64,000 nucleotides of DNA. It comes from Xaviernesmea oryzae. Lineage in GTDB: Bacteria > Pseudomonadota > Alphaproteobacteria > Rhizobiales > Rhizobiaceae. Below the pieces are notes generated by a model. It searched no databases, was not told where the DNA came from, and worked only from the letters and a program-made list of their open reading frames with translations. The DNA is taken from positions 1 through 64,000 of the forward strand of contig NZ_FOAM01000019.1 of NCBI RefSeq assembly GCF_900109605.1, written 5' to 3'. Position numbers and translations under genes: made by a program. Shown one piece after another: positions 17,329 through 25,747 of the stretch; the stretch's first letter is position 1, and every line of letters starts with the position of its first letter.

Positions 17329-18189
17329 TCAGCGAGCTGCAGCTTGACGGGCTGGTTCAATTTTATCTTTCATAATCCGCTTCGACCGCCGAATGGGAAG
17401 GACGAAGCCCTCATCCAGATAGGCGTCGTCGGGGATGAAGCGCTCGAACAAGCGTATCCGGCTGGAAACCGACATAGTCGGTAGAACTGCGATCAAATCT
17501 TGTCGCCAAGGCCATTTCGGCGGATTGTTCGTCGCCAGGATGTTCGCCACTGTACCGATAGAACGATTGATTATCTGTTCAAAGTATTGCGCTTCAATGG
17601 TCACCGGCACCTTGGATGCCCGCCGCAGGTCATAAGCGCAAGAGGTGCAGACATGCTGGCCGACAAGCCGTGGCTGAGCGAAGGCAGTAATTCCGCGGTG
17701 GCACGATGGGCAACGGTCGCGTAATCCGCACCTGTGGATAAAGCAGGAGATTCTAGTCGAGTGTCGCCATCCCCTCCGAAAATATGGGGGCTGATCAGAA
17801 TCGAGGCACGCAGGACAGAATTGCAGCCACGTCGAAGCAGCACGACGGGCTTTGATGACCAGTGGTAGCGGCATGTGTCTGTAATCACATGGCTGCAAGG
17901 CCATTGACGACAATCGGTCTCTCGGAATTCCAGATCCCTCCGAGAGCTGGTCCAAGACATCGTCCTGAAGTTTTAAATCGAACCTGGCAGACCACATTCT
18001 GTGGCGCAGTCCAAGAACGCGCGCAAAATCTCGCGGTGCTACGCCATTGGCAGAAGCGATCCGATGTAACCAGCTCGACAGGAGTTCGTCGGCGTGTGGT
18101 TCTACTTTAACCGGCCACCGTTCATACACAACGTCCCGGTAGCGCTCCTGCGGAATGACCACCATCAGTGACGGCCCAAGCAGGCTCAA
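17329..18189 (-). CDS. tniQ: TniQ-family transposition protein
   Basis: 286-residue TniQ/TnsD-like protein. The N-terminal segment LPHRPVKVEPHADELLSSWLHRIASANG-like start (about residues 20-50, with DELLSSWLHRIA here) is diagnostic, and a zinc-finger region follows (CPACLDSDQ, later CPSC and CTSC pairs at about 125-190). TniQ works in target choice with the TniB ATPase and TniA transposase. It overlaps tniB by 4 bp. The protein is somewhat short but has both expected parts. Confidence 0.88.
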   Translation of the reverse strand: MSLLGPSLMVVIPQERYRDVVYERWPVKVEPHADELLSSWLHRIASANGVAPRDFARVLGLRHRMWSARFDLKLQDDVLDQLSEGSGIPRDRLSSMALQPCDYRHMPLPLVIKARRAASTWLQFCPACLDSDQPPYFRRGWRHSTRISCFIHRCGLRDRCPSCHRGITAFAQPRLVGQHVCTSCAYDLRRASKVPVTIEAQYFEQIINRSIGTVANILATNNPPKWPWRQDLIAVLPTMSVSSRIRLFERFIPDDAYLDEGFVLPIRRSKRIMKDKIEPARQAAAR

Positions 18190-19064
18190 AGAAGCGCCTC
18201 ACGAATGGGCCCATGCCGTCTTTTGGACAGCGGAATGTACCGCAGGTTATCGATGGAGGATCTGGTGATACGTTCGTCTCCCTCCTGGATTGCTGCAATC
18301 GCGGCCTTGGTCAGGATCGCGACGATCTCTCCGATCAGCCCCTCGGAAAGACCAAGAATGTGTCGGGCCTTTCGCTCCGCCGACAGATCCGAGCTGCGTG
18401 CGAGGGGCAAGGCGGCCTCGAGACTGTCCAACAATGACAGGTAGGCCTCATCGTACGACCAGCGCGGAATCGGAAAGAGTTCGAACCGACTCGCCATCTC
18501 GCTGGTTGCACATATGTAGTCGTAAACCGTGACCTCTCCGACCAGAACCGGCGAGATATCGTATTGCCGACCAATGCGACGCAGAAATGCGAAGACTGCT
18601 TCAACGTCACGCGGCCGGCCCCTAAGCGCGTTGTGGAATTCGTCAAAGATTAGGACCTTCGGCCTGAGCGCCGCAAGGAGATGGTCGAGCTGCTCCGCTT
18701 TGCGTCCGACAGTCCACACATCGCCGCCCGGCGCGTTGAGCGCGTGGAGAATGCTGGCGTAAAAATGGCCAAGTCCTGCACCTTCCCGGGTCTGGACGAT
18801 CCAGACCTTCTGGTCTGCGGAGGCCTTCAGGCAATCCACGGCAAATCGTTCGACGATCATCGTCTTGCCATTGGCGTAAGGCCCGACAATCATCAGCCCT
18901 TGCGTGCGCAGTGAAGGAGGGCGTGACAACAAATCCGATAGCCGCTGATGGCTTTCGATCGCAGCTTGATGCCCGATCCACCTCGGAGCTCGGATATACG
19001 CGATCCGCTCCTCAATGGTGCGGTCGAGATAGGGGCGAACATGTTCGAAGAGGTGATCTTCCAT
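18186..19064 (-). CDS. tniB: TniB-family AAA ATPase
   Basis: 292-residue AAA+ transposition regulator with Walker A GPYANGKT, Walker B VLIFDEFHNAL and a sensor-like PVLVGEVTVYDY. Like TnsC/MuB it would assemble on DNA in the ATP state and activate TniA. It starts 6 bp after the tniA stop and overlaps tniQ, consistent with a tniABQ operon. Confidence 0.92.
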   Translation of the reverse strand: MEDHLFEHVRPYLDRTIEERIAYIRAPRWIGHQAAIESHQRLSDLLSRPPSLRTQGLMIVGPYANGKTMIVERFAVDCLKASADQKVWIVQTREGAGLGHFYASILHALNAPGGDVWTVGRKAEQLDHLLAALRPKVLIFDEFHNALRGRPRDVEAVFAFLRRIGRQYDISPVLVGEVTVYDYICATSEMASRFELFPIPRWSYDEAYLSLLDSLEAALPLARSSDLSAERKARHILGLSEGLIGEIVAILTKAAIAAIQEGDERITRSSIDNLRYIPLSKRRHGPIREALL

Positions 19065-19070
19065 AGCCGA

Positions 19071-20735
19071 CTACCAGTCTTCGACCTGTAGTCGGGCCTT
19101 TGGCCGCTCTTGCTGGATCGTTTGTATCGGAACTGATTCCGATGTTTCAGCCATTCGTTTTTCCGCGGGCGCGGCATAAATGCCCCGCGCCGCATTGCGC
19201 AGCCGGCGCTTTGAAAGCCCGGCGGTGTTTGCAATCGTGGTCATTTCCCGGCGCAGCGAGACGATCTCGACGCTGGATCGGCCGCTCAAGTCGCGCCTCC
19301 GTGCCCTTTCGGCCCGATGCTCCCACAGTGTGATACTGGCGACCACGCCATCTCGCCGCTCCACTGCCCGAAACACTTGTGTTTCGGGGTCGCGAACAAA
19401 GATCTGGCTTATATTGCGGGGATCGTATCGCACTTCGAGCTTACTGAGCCGATCTCGTTCCGGCACCAGCCTGCCAATCCAACTCGAATAGTAGTGCAGC
19501 GCGAACAGACTGATCCCTTGAGGCGACAATTGCCTCTGACCGGCCGGCAAGAAGGAGAGCAGCACATGGTGCTGGTCGTCGATGATATGAGGGTGGCCTG
19601 ACGCACGCTGCTCCCACTCCTTGACGGGAATGTTCAGCGTTTTCGGATTTTGATGGCGATTATGATCCAGGATCGCCAGGACCACGCACCGCTCCAATTC
19701 GGAAAATGAGAGGCGGGCACGGTGTTCGGCAGGATATTCGTCACGAGCTGCCACGGAACGTTTCGTGGTGCCCGGTAATGTTGCCAACACACCGTTCAGC
19801 TTTCCTAGAAGCCGTTCCACGACGCCGCCGTGGTGAACCCGAGCGCGATCCCGATATCGAATGCGGATCCCGTATTCGTCGCAGCCTCGCTGAAAAGCAT
19901 GCCCCTTGAACTCCATCGCCGAGTCGGCCACAAGCAGCCGGGGCCTTCCATACATTGGCCAGTCATGGCGAATATCGCGCGATGCGAGCCAGCCATCCTT
20001 GGGGCAAATCGCCTGCGCAAGGCAAAGCGCCACCGACAGCACCGAGGGTTTTTCCAGCGATAGGCAAAAGCCCAGGATGGCACGGGTGGCAACGTCGGTC
20101 ACCAGTGTCAGATACGCCCGCCCGACGAAAACCCCGGCCCCATCGATGACCTCGACGAAATTTACATCCGTCGGCGTGTGGTCGATCTGGCAGACATCTA
20201 ATGGGTTTGTTGCATGGATGTATCCAGGCCGTGGCTTCAGCCGCAACAAATGTTTCGGATTGGCCGAGCGCTTCCTCGCGATCGTTTCGGCTGAAAACAA
20301 TTCAGGGATCCTGCGCGCGACAGTGACATACGATGGCTGGGACAGGCCTGCCTCCTCGCAGCGCGCGCGGATTTCGGCGACGACCGGAGCCAATGGCGGC
20401 GCTTCGAGGGTGAGCCACTGCTCCTGCAAAGTTCTCGCAACGATAGCTTCGACGTCCGCCGAGATCCGCTTTCGCCGGGGGCCGGATGTGCGCGGCAGGA
20501 GCGCGGTCACCGTTCTGTCGGTTCGATATCGGGCCAAGAGATTGTATATTTGTCGGGACGACAGCCTCAATTCCGCAGCAGCGCGGTCAATGGCCGATTT
20601 GCGCGAACCGTATCCTTCCAGGATGCGATCCAGTTGGTCCGCGAGCCTGCGCGCAGCCGCCCAATCGGCTTCAGTAGATTCACGGGCAGGTGTCGATCGG
20701 CAATATTGAAATGGATTTGGCACATCTGGCCTCAT
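19071..20735 (-). CDS. tniA: TniA transposase (DDE/Mu-type)
   Basis: 554-residue DDE recombinase. An N-terminal helix-turn-helix DNA-binding region (about 40-150, RAAAELRLSSRQIYNLLARY) precedes the RNase-H-like core with Asp185 (CQIDHT), Asp271 (LLVADSAMEF) and Glu307 (HHGGVVERLLG), then a Mu-type C-terminal beta barrel. It catalyses strand transfer for Tn5053/Tn552-type elements. It appears intact. It is transcribed away from the truncated RHE_PE00001-family gene. Confidence 0.93.
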   Translation of the reverse strand: MRPDVPNPFQYCRSTPARESTEADWAAARRLADQLDRILEGYGSRKSAIDRAAAELRLSSRQIYNLLARYRTDRTVTALLPRTSGPRRKRISADVEAIVARTLQEQWLTLEAPPLAPVVAEIRARCEEAGLSQPSYVTVARRIPELFSAETIARKRSANPKHLLRLKPRPGYIHATNPLDVCQIDHTPTDVNFVEVIDGAGVFVGRAYLTLVTDVATRAILGFCLSLEKPSVLSVALCLAQAICPKDGWLASRDIRHDWPMYGRPRLLVADSAMEFKGHAFQRGCDEYGIRIRYRDRARVHHGGVVERLLGKLNGVLATLPGTTKRSVAARDEYPAEHRARLSFSELERCVVLAILDHNRHQNPKTLNIPVKEWEQRASGHPHIIDDQHHVLLSFLPAGQRQLSPQGISLFALHYYSSWIGRLVPERDRLSKLEVRYDPRNISQIFVRDPETQVFRAVERRDGVVASITLWEHRAERARRRDLSGRSSVEIVSLRREMTTIANTAGLSKRRLRNAARGIYAAPAEKRMAETSESVPIQTIQQERPKARLQVEDW

Positions 20736-20808
20736 CGAAATCGTTAGCGATAATCGTTCCTACCAATAACGCCTAACTCTAACAGCCTAATGACGATTTC
20801 CAGTTTGA

Positions 20809-21912
20809 AACCTCAAAGTAAAAGCCACAGCCGGTATCGCGCTTACCCGCCTCGACGAGCGTATTGCTCGGTCTACGGTGGGAAGCGGCTGGATCGAACG
20901 ATCCAATTTCACTGACGCCTGGGCCTCGCTCTGGATCGACGGCGAATTGGTGCATCTCGAAGACCTCGTCCTCCACGACGCCTTGCGCGACACCCGCACC
21001 CCCACCCACGAACTCACCATCGCGCGCGACGTGCTGCGCACCCGCCGGCGCATTGCCGCGCAGTCGCCGGACTGGGCCTTGTCCGCAGAGGGGATCCGGA
21101 CCTTGCGGCAAACGTCGGACATCAACCCGGTCGACGCTGAGGCAGGGGAGCCGGCCGGCGTCGTTCGACCCGAGGTCGTCATCGATCCGGAAGGGGAGGG
21201 GGATGATGGTGATGACGCGGAGAACCTACCGGGCGTCGACTACGCCGCCATCGATGCGGTGCTGGCCCGATCGGAGGCGGCGATCGAGAGCGCGACGCGG
21301 CCTGGCCGGGCCGGCGGCAATCGCGCGGCGGAAAAAGATCCGCTCGTTTATGAGCTCGACTGGGACGAGGATGCCCGGCTCGACGAATGGCGCGGCGTCC
21401 TGCGCCAGGCCGAACACCTGCCCGCCATGCTGCAGGCGATTGTCGCCCTCGATGCCTGGAACGAGCTTTCCGTGCTTCAGCATGCCCCGTGGCTCGGCCG
21501 GTTGTTTGCCGCCTCAATCCTGCGGGAAGCCGGCATCACCACCGGCGCCCATCTCGCAGCCATCAACCTTGGCCTCAAAACCATTCCGGTCGATCGGCGC
21601 CGCCACCGCGATCGCGAAACCCGTCTGCTCGCCATCGCCAACGGCCTGATCGCTGCGGCCGAGATCGGCATGAAAGAACATGACAGGCTGGTTTTGGCGC
21701 GGACCCTGTTCGAGCGGAAACTAGAGGGGCGGCGGACGTCGTCAAAGCTGCCAGAACTGGTCGAGCTGGTGATGGCGCGTCCCCTTGTGTCGGCTGGGAT
21801 GGTCGCTAAAACGCTGGAGGTGACGCCGCAGGCGGCGCGGCGGATCGTGTTGGAACTCGGCCTCAGGGAGATGACGGGGAGGGGGAGGTTTCGGGCGTGG
21901 GGTATACTCTAG
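20809..21912 (+). pseudogene. RHE_PE00001-family (DUF1612/HTH) gene, 5' truncated
   Basis: The frame is open from 20809 to the stop at 21912 and encodes the family core: [57 protein letters not shown], and a C-terminal helix-turn-helix ([24 protein letters not shown]). Family members usually have about 20-30 more residues before ALTRLDER; here an in-frame stop (20806-20808) and non-homologous sequence replace them, next to the TniA transposon. A GTG at 20878 could still start a 344-aa product. It is a rhizobial plasmid-type DNA-binding protein of unknown role. Confidence 0.75.
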
Positions 21913-22060
21913 CGATTAAAACATGAAAATCGCGAATGCTCCAAGGCAGCACCCGTTTCGTCGGCGAGTAAAGATGGTGAACAAGCGGAGCTTTCTTGAA
22001 CGCTATGCTTGTGCGTACATTGATTATGGATTTATTTAAAGGCGTGTGAGGAGACGCTTC

Positions 22061-23272
22061 TTGAGTGGGCAAATCAACGATTTCAACGCCGCGCCCGCAG
22101 CCGCCGGATATCTGTATCAGGCGAGGCTAGCTCTCCTTCTTTGCATCCCGCATCTAAACGCAGGCACGGAGCTCGAAGTTGCGATCGAGAAATTGGACGA
22201 CGTTTCGTTCGAACGCAACGGCGAACCTAAGGAATTGCTCCAGGCAAAACATCATATTAAACGCGTCGCGAATCTTTCGGACACCAGTGCGGACATCTGG
22301 AAGACTCTGAGGATTTGGTCTGAGCAGGCCCTCGCTGACCCATCATTGCCATCACGAGCAAAAATGGTTCTCGTGACTACCGGAAGAATTCCTGATGGAG
22401 CGGCGGCTTCGTTGCTGCGCCCGCCAACCGAAGGCCGAGGAAAATCCAGGGATCCAAAGACTGCAGCCGAGTTGCTCTCCGCAGCGGCCCTTCGATCGGA
22501 TAACAAGGAGCTGAAACCGGCATTCGCGGCATTCCTCGCACTGCCCGAGCGAATGCGCGCGTCTCTGCTTAGCGCGGTTGAGATTGTGGACAACCAGCCT
22601 TTGCTCGGGGAGCTCGAGGCCGAACTGGAGCACGGACTACGTTTGGTTGCGCCGCCCGGGAAAGCGAAGCTGGCGAGAGAAATGCTTGAAGGCTGGTGGT
22701 GGCCGCGCATTTGCGCAGCCCTGTCGGCCAAAACGGTCCAGTCGATTCCTCTTGGCCAGATTGAGGCCAAGCTAGACGATATCCGAGACGCCTTGAAGCG
22801 CGATGCGCTTTTTGCGGAGTTTGAACATGCAGAACCACCGGCGCGCGCGAGTGAGGAGTACGACAGTTTCATTTTCATCCGACAGCTTCAGATCATTGGT
22901 ATTGGCGGTAACCGCATAGGTTATGCCAAACGCGATTTTTACCGGGCATTCGTACAGCGATCAAAGTGGACCCGCGAACACACCGTCCTCGATGACGAGT
23001 TGGAAAAGTTCGAAAGAATACTTGTTGAAGAATGGGAGCCGAGATACGCGGCAATGTGCGACACCACCGCAGAAGCTGCCGGCGATAGTCCTGAGCTGGC
23101 TTCAGTGGGACGGGAAATCTACGATTGGGTAGAGATGGAAGCTAGATTTCCGTTGCGCACGCTTACTTCAAAGTCCCTGAATGTCGGTTCCTATCATATG
23201 TTGGCCAACACCCTGCGTGTTGGCTGGCACCGCGAGTACAAGCATCTTTGCCATGAAGAGGAAGAAGCGTGA
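22061..23272 (+). CDS. ABC-three-component system nuclease-type component
   Basis: 403-residue protein. TTG 22061 is preferred because GAGGAG (22048-22053) sits just before it; GTG 22046 is an in-frame alternative with no good ribosome site. Residues about 10-110 resemble the dsDNA-nuclease domain seen in Cap4-like and ABC-3C proteins: AGYLYQARLALLL, then Asp46/Asp47 (KLDDVSF) and Gln61-Ala-Lys63 (ELLQAKH), a PD-(D/E)xK-like arrangement. The rest is alpha-helical. It overlaps the next gene by 4 bp in a three-gene operon with a DUF3732 ATPase. Predicted to be the effector/assembly part of a defence or conflict system. Confidence 0.72.
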   Translation: MSGQINDFNAAPAAAGYLYQARLALLLCIPHLNAGTELEVAIEKLDDVSFERNGEPKELLQAKHHIKRVANLSDTSADIWKTLRIWSEQALADPSLPSRAKMVLVTTGRIPDGAAASLLRPPTEGRGKSRDPKTAAELLSAAALRSDNKELKPAFAAFLALPERMRASLLSAVEIVDNQPLLGELEAELEHGLRLVAPPGKAKLAREMLEGWWWPRICAALSAKTVQSIPLGQIEAKLDDIRDALKRDALFAEFEHAEPPARASEEYDSFIFIRQLQIIGIGGNRIGYAKRDFYRAFVQRSKWTREHTVLDDELEKFERILVEEWEPRYAAMCDTTAEAAGDSPELASVGREIYDWVEMEARFPLRTLTSKSLNVGSYHMLANTLRVGWHREYKHLCHEEEEA

Positions 23273-23772
23273 GCCGGGAGATTTCGTGGTCTGCTCGCCC
23301 TCCAGAGGAAGCCGCGTATTTCAACCCGGCCTTTTGTGGCGAGCTGATCAGTCGCAGCATCCGAGACTTTATGGAGACGCGTGGTAAGCCGCTCCCTCTT
23401 GCACTAGCCTTCCTCATTCTTCCCCTCGTGATGCATCCCGGTACTCGGCGAGCATTACCAAGCAAGGCGAATACAACATTCGAATCTTGGTGCGCCAATA
23501 ACCAAGAAATCTTGGTGGGTGTGCCTGATCGGGTACTTTCCTTGCGCCCTGTAACGCGCGAAGCGCTTCTCTTTCTTGCGCAGCTAGAGGCAATCACGGT
23601 CACGAAGGACGGACTACTGCTCGGACCGAAGACAATTAAGATGCCGGCGAAGCCGAAAAATACGACAACCGAGGTCGATGAGACCAGGAGACGTGCTGCT
23701 CTTGTAGGTCGCTGGTTTGCATCCCAGCCAGCTGTGGCGCCCGTGCTCCAGGCGATGGGAGTAACGCTTTGA
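23269..23772 (+). CDS. ABC-three-component system middle component
   Basis: 167-residue protein of the small 'middle component' class that links the ABC ATPase to the third component in ABC-3C systems. Recognisable features are the AAYFNPAFCGELISRSIRDF start and a winged-helix-like body (PLPLALAFLILPLVMH). It overlaps both neighbours by 4 bp, so the three products are made in a fixed ratio. No catalytic motif is expected or seen. Confidence 0.72.
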   Translation: MSREISWSARPPEEAAYFNPAFCGELISRSIRDFMETRGKPLPLALAFLILPLVMHPGTRRALPSKANTTFESWCANNQEILVGVPDRVLSLRPVTREALLFLAQLEAITVTKDGLLLGPKTIKMPAKPKNTTTEVDETRRRAALVGRWFASQPAVAPVLQAMGVTL

Positions 23773-25718
23773 GCATTCAAGTAAGAGGTATTGCGATCTA
23801 TTCGAGAAGCGGCGAGAAGCGAGAAACTCGTTTTAAACTGAATTCTCTAAATGTCGTGACAGGTGCTTCGAAGACGGGCAAATCCGCCCTGCTCGATATT
23901 GTGGACTTCTGCTGGGGCCGAGATGAATGCACTGTGCCACGAGGTGAGATCCGAAATGGCGTCTCTTGGTTCGCGGTCCTATTCGACAATGCCGGCGAGG
24001 GTATCCTTGTCGCGCGGCATAATCCGGGACCATCCGGCAATGACGGCGACGAAATCTACTTCGAGCGAAATGTTGAAGAGTTCCCAGACGCGCCAACGGA
24101 ATTCGTGAAAAACATGACCGCCGCTGCTCTCCGGAGCAAGTTCAGCGGAATTCTGGGGATCGCGGAAAATCTCTCCGATCCGGAACCGGCAGCAAACAGG
24201 CGGCAGGTCGAGGCGTCAGCCGGCCAAGCGATATTCTTTTCGCTGCAAGCACAAGATGAAATTGCCAGTCGGCGTCTCCTGTTTCACAGGCAGGGCGAAA
24301 CAGGGATCGCGCAGGCGATACGCGACACATTCCCGTATTTCCTTGGGGCGATGGGGGAGGACTATTTTCTTAAAAAGAAGCGTCTGGATGATGCAAAATT
24401 TAGGCTGAGAAAGCTCGAGCGTGAACTTACCGAAGCACGAGCTCTCGCAAACGAAGCGTCAGGCACCGCCATCTCGCTCGTTTCGGAAGCGCGACGTGTT
24501 GGGTTGCTGGACTCAAATGCGTTTGCAGAGACGCCTGACGCCGCGAGAGAAATGCTGCGACAGGCGGCGATACCCCGATCGCTTTCCTATGCCACACTCG
24601 CCAATCCGGAGGCAGATCTTGCCGATCTAGAGGATCGTCGACGACAGTTGCGGTCAGAACTTCAAGAAATTAGGGAGGAGATAAAGCAGTTGAATCGGCT
24701 CGTCAGCGATGCGTCGGCATTCGAACGAGAGGCTGACGAACAGCGTGTTCGCTTGGCATCCATCGAACTTTTGGTCACGGCTGACGGGTCACACGATACC
24801 TGCCCTCTCTGCGAAAGCCATCTCAAGACACCGGTGCCAACCGTTGATGACATGAGGCGGTCACTGTCGGGTCTCGAACTTCAGTTACGGTCGGTTCGCA
24901 AGGACAGCCCGCGAGTTCAGGCGCGTATCAGCGATCTTGAAGCGATGCGAACGCAACGAGAGGTCGAGCTGGAAACCGTACAGACTGATATCACTACCAG
25001 AATTGCTGAAAATGAGCGCCTACGAATAGAGCAAGATCAATTTACGGAGCAGGCGCGCGTTGCCGGTCGCATCAGTTATTATCTCGATAATGTTCGGATA
25101 GTTGCAGAAGACAATGGGCTTCGGCTGCGTGTAGCCAGAGTTCAAGCGGAGGTCGACGCGCTCAATGCCGAACTTGACCAAGACGCTTTGAATGAGCGAG
25201 TGAGCAGTGCGATCAGTGTTGTGGGCCGCGATCTCACAACGTTTGCCACTGCCCTTCGTCTGGAGCACGGCGAGAATTCTTTGCGAATCGATCTGCGCAA
25301 TCTCACCGTTGTCGCCGATACGATTCACGGTCCACTGCCTCTGGCGCAAATTGGCAGCGGTGAAAATTGGGTTGGGTACCATGTTGCCGCTCATTTAGCG
25401 TTACATCGTCTCTTCCGCGCTCGGGCAAGACCAGTTCCCGCCTTTCTGATGTTGGATCAGCCTTCCCAGGCTCACTATCCACCAGAGCGTGACTTAGGGC
25501 AGATTTCAGGTAGCGAAGACGAGGACCAGGTCGCCGTCGCGCGGCTCTATCGCGTGCTGTATGACTACTGCGCCGACCCAAACCAAAATATGCAGATCAT
25601 TGTCGCGGACCATGTTGAGCTCCTCGATGAATGGTTCCGGTCAATTATTGCTGAACGCTGGCGTGACGGTATCAAGTTGGTTCCGTTGTCCTGGTCCACG
25701 ACCAGCGAGGATCAATGA
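23769..25718 (+). CDS. DUF3732 ABC/SMC-like ATPase of the ABC-3C system
   Basis: 649-residue Rad50/SMC-like ATPase. Walker A GASKTGKS lies at 32-39; coiled coils run at about 200-330 and 360-480; the zinc-hook-like CPLC lies at 345-348 between them; the signature-like IGSGENW is at 528-534; the Walker B line AFLMLDQPSQ is at 558-567; and an H-loop histidine lies in VADHVE (about 615). This matches the DUF3732 clade, which is usually encoded with a middle component and a nuclease-like partner. It probably senses DNA or replication intermediates and licenses its partner. It is the last gene of the operon, ending 29 bp before the converging STAND gene. Confidence 0.85.
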   Translation: MSIQVRGIAIYSRSGEKRETRFKLNSLNVVTGASKTGKSALLDIVDFCWGRDECTVPRGEIRNGVSWFAVLFDNAGEGILVARHNPGPSGNDGDEIYFERNVEEFPDAPTEFVKNMTAAALRSKFSGILGIAENLSDPEPAANRRQVEASAGQAIFFSLQAQDEIASRRLLFHRQGETGIAQAIRDTFPYFLGAMGEDYFLKKKRLDDAKFRLRKLERELTEARALANEASGTAISLVSEARRVGLLDSNAFAETPDAAREMLRQAAIPRSLSYATLANPEADLADLEDRRRQLRSELQEIREEIKQLNRLVSDASAFEREADEQRVRLASIELLVTADGSHDTCPLCESHLKTPVPTVDDMRRSLSGLELQLRSVRKDSPRVQARISDLEAMRTQREVELETVQTDITTRIAENERLRIEQDQFTEQARVAGRISYYLDNVRIVAEDNGLRLRVARVQAEVDALNAELDQDALNERVSSAISVVGRDLTTFATALRLEHGENSLRIDLRNLTVVADTIHGPLPLAQIGSGENWVGYHVAAHLALHRLFRARARPVPAFLMLDQPSQAHYPPERDLGQISGSEDEDQVAVARLYRVLYDYCADPNQNMQIIVADHVELLDEWFRSIIAERWRDGIKLVPLSWSTTSEDQ

Positions 25719-25747
25719 CAAGTTCGATCAAATAGATCGATATCACA

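Larger units (their letters stand above)
17329..20815 (-). mobile_element. Tn5053/Tn552-like transposon core (tniABQ)
   Basis: Three complete transposition genes in the standard order. The right boundary is bracketed near 20806-20820, where the reading frame of the adjoining RHE_PE00001-family gene begins abruptly. Terminal inverted repeats could not be matched by eye at the other side, so the left end is unknown: it may lie just after tniQ, or far to the left with the genes up to mdh as cargo. No resolvase gene (tniR) is present. Confidence 0.7.

Noticed and set aside
23833-24096. Short minus-strand open frames within the DUF3732 gene
   Set aside because: Antisense to the Walker A region of a well-supported ATPase.
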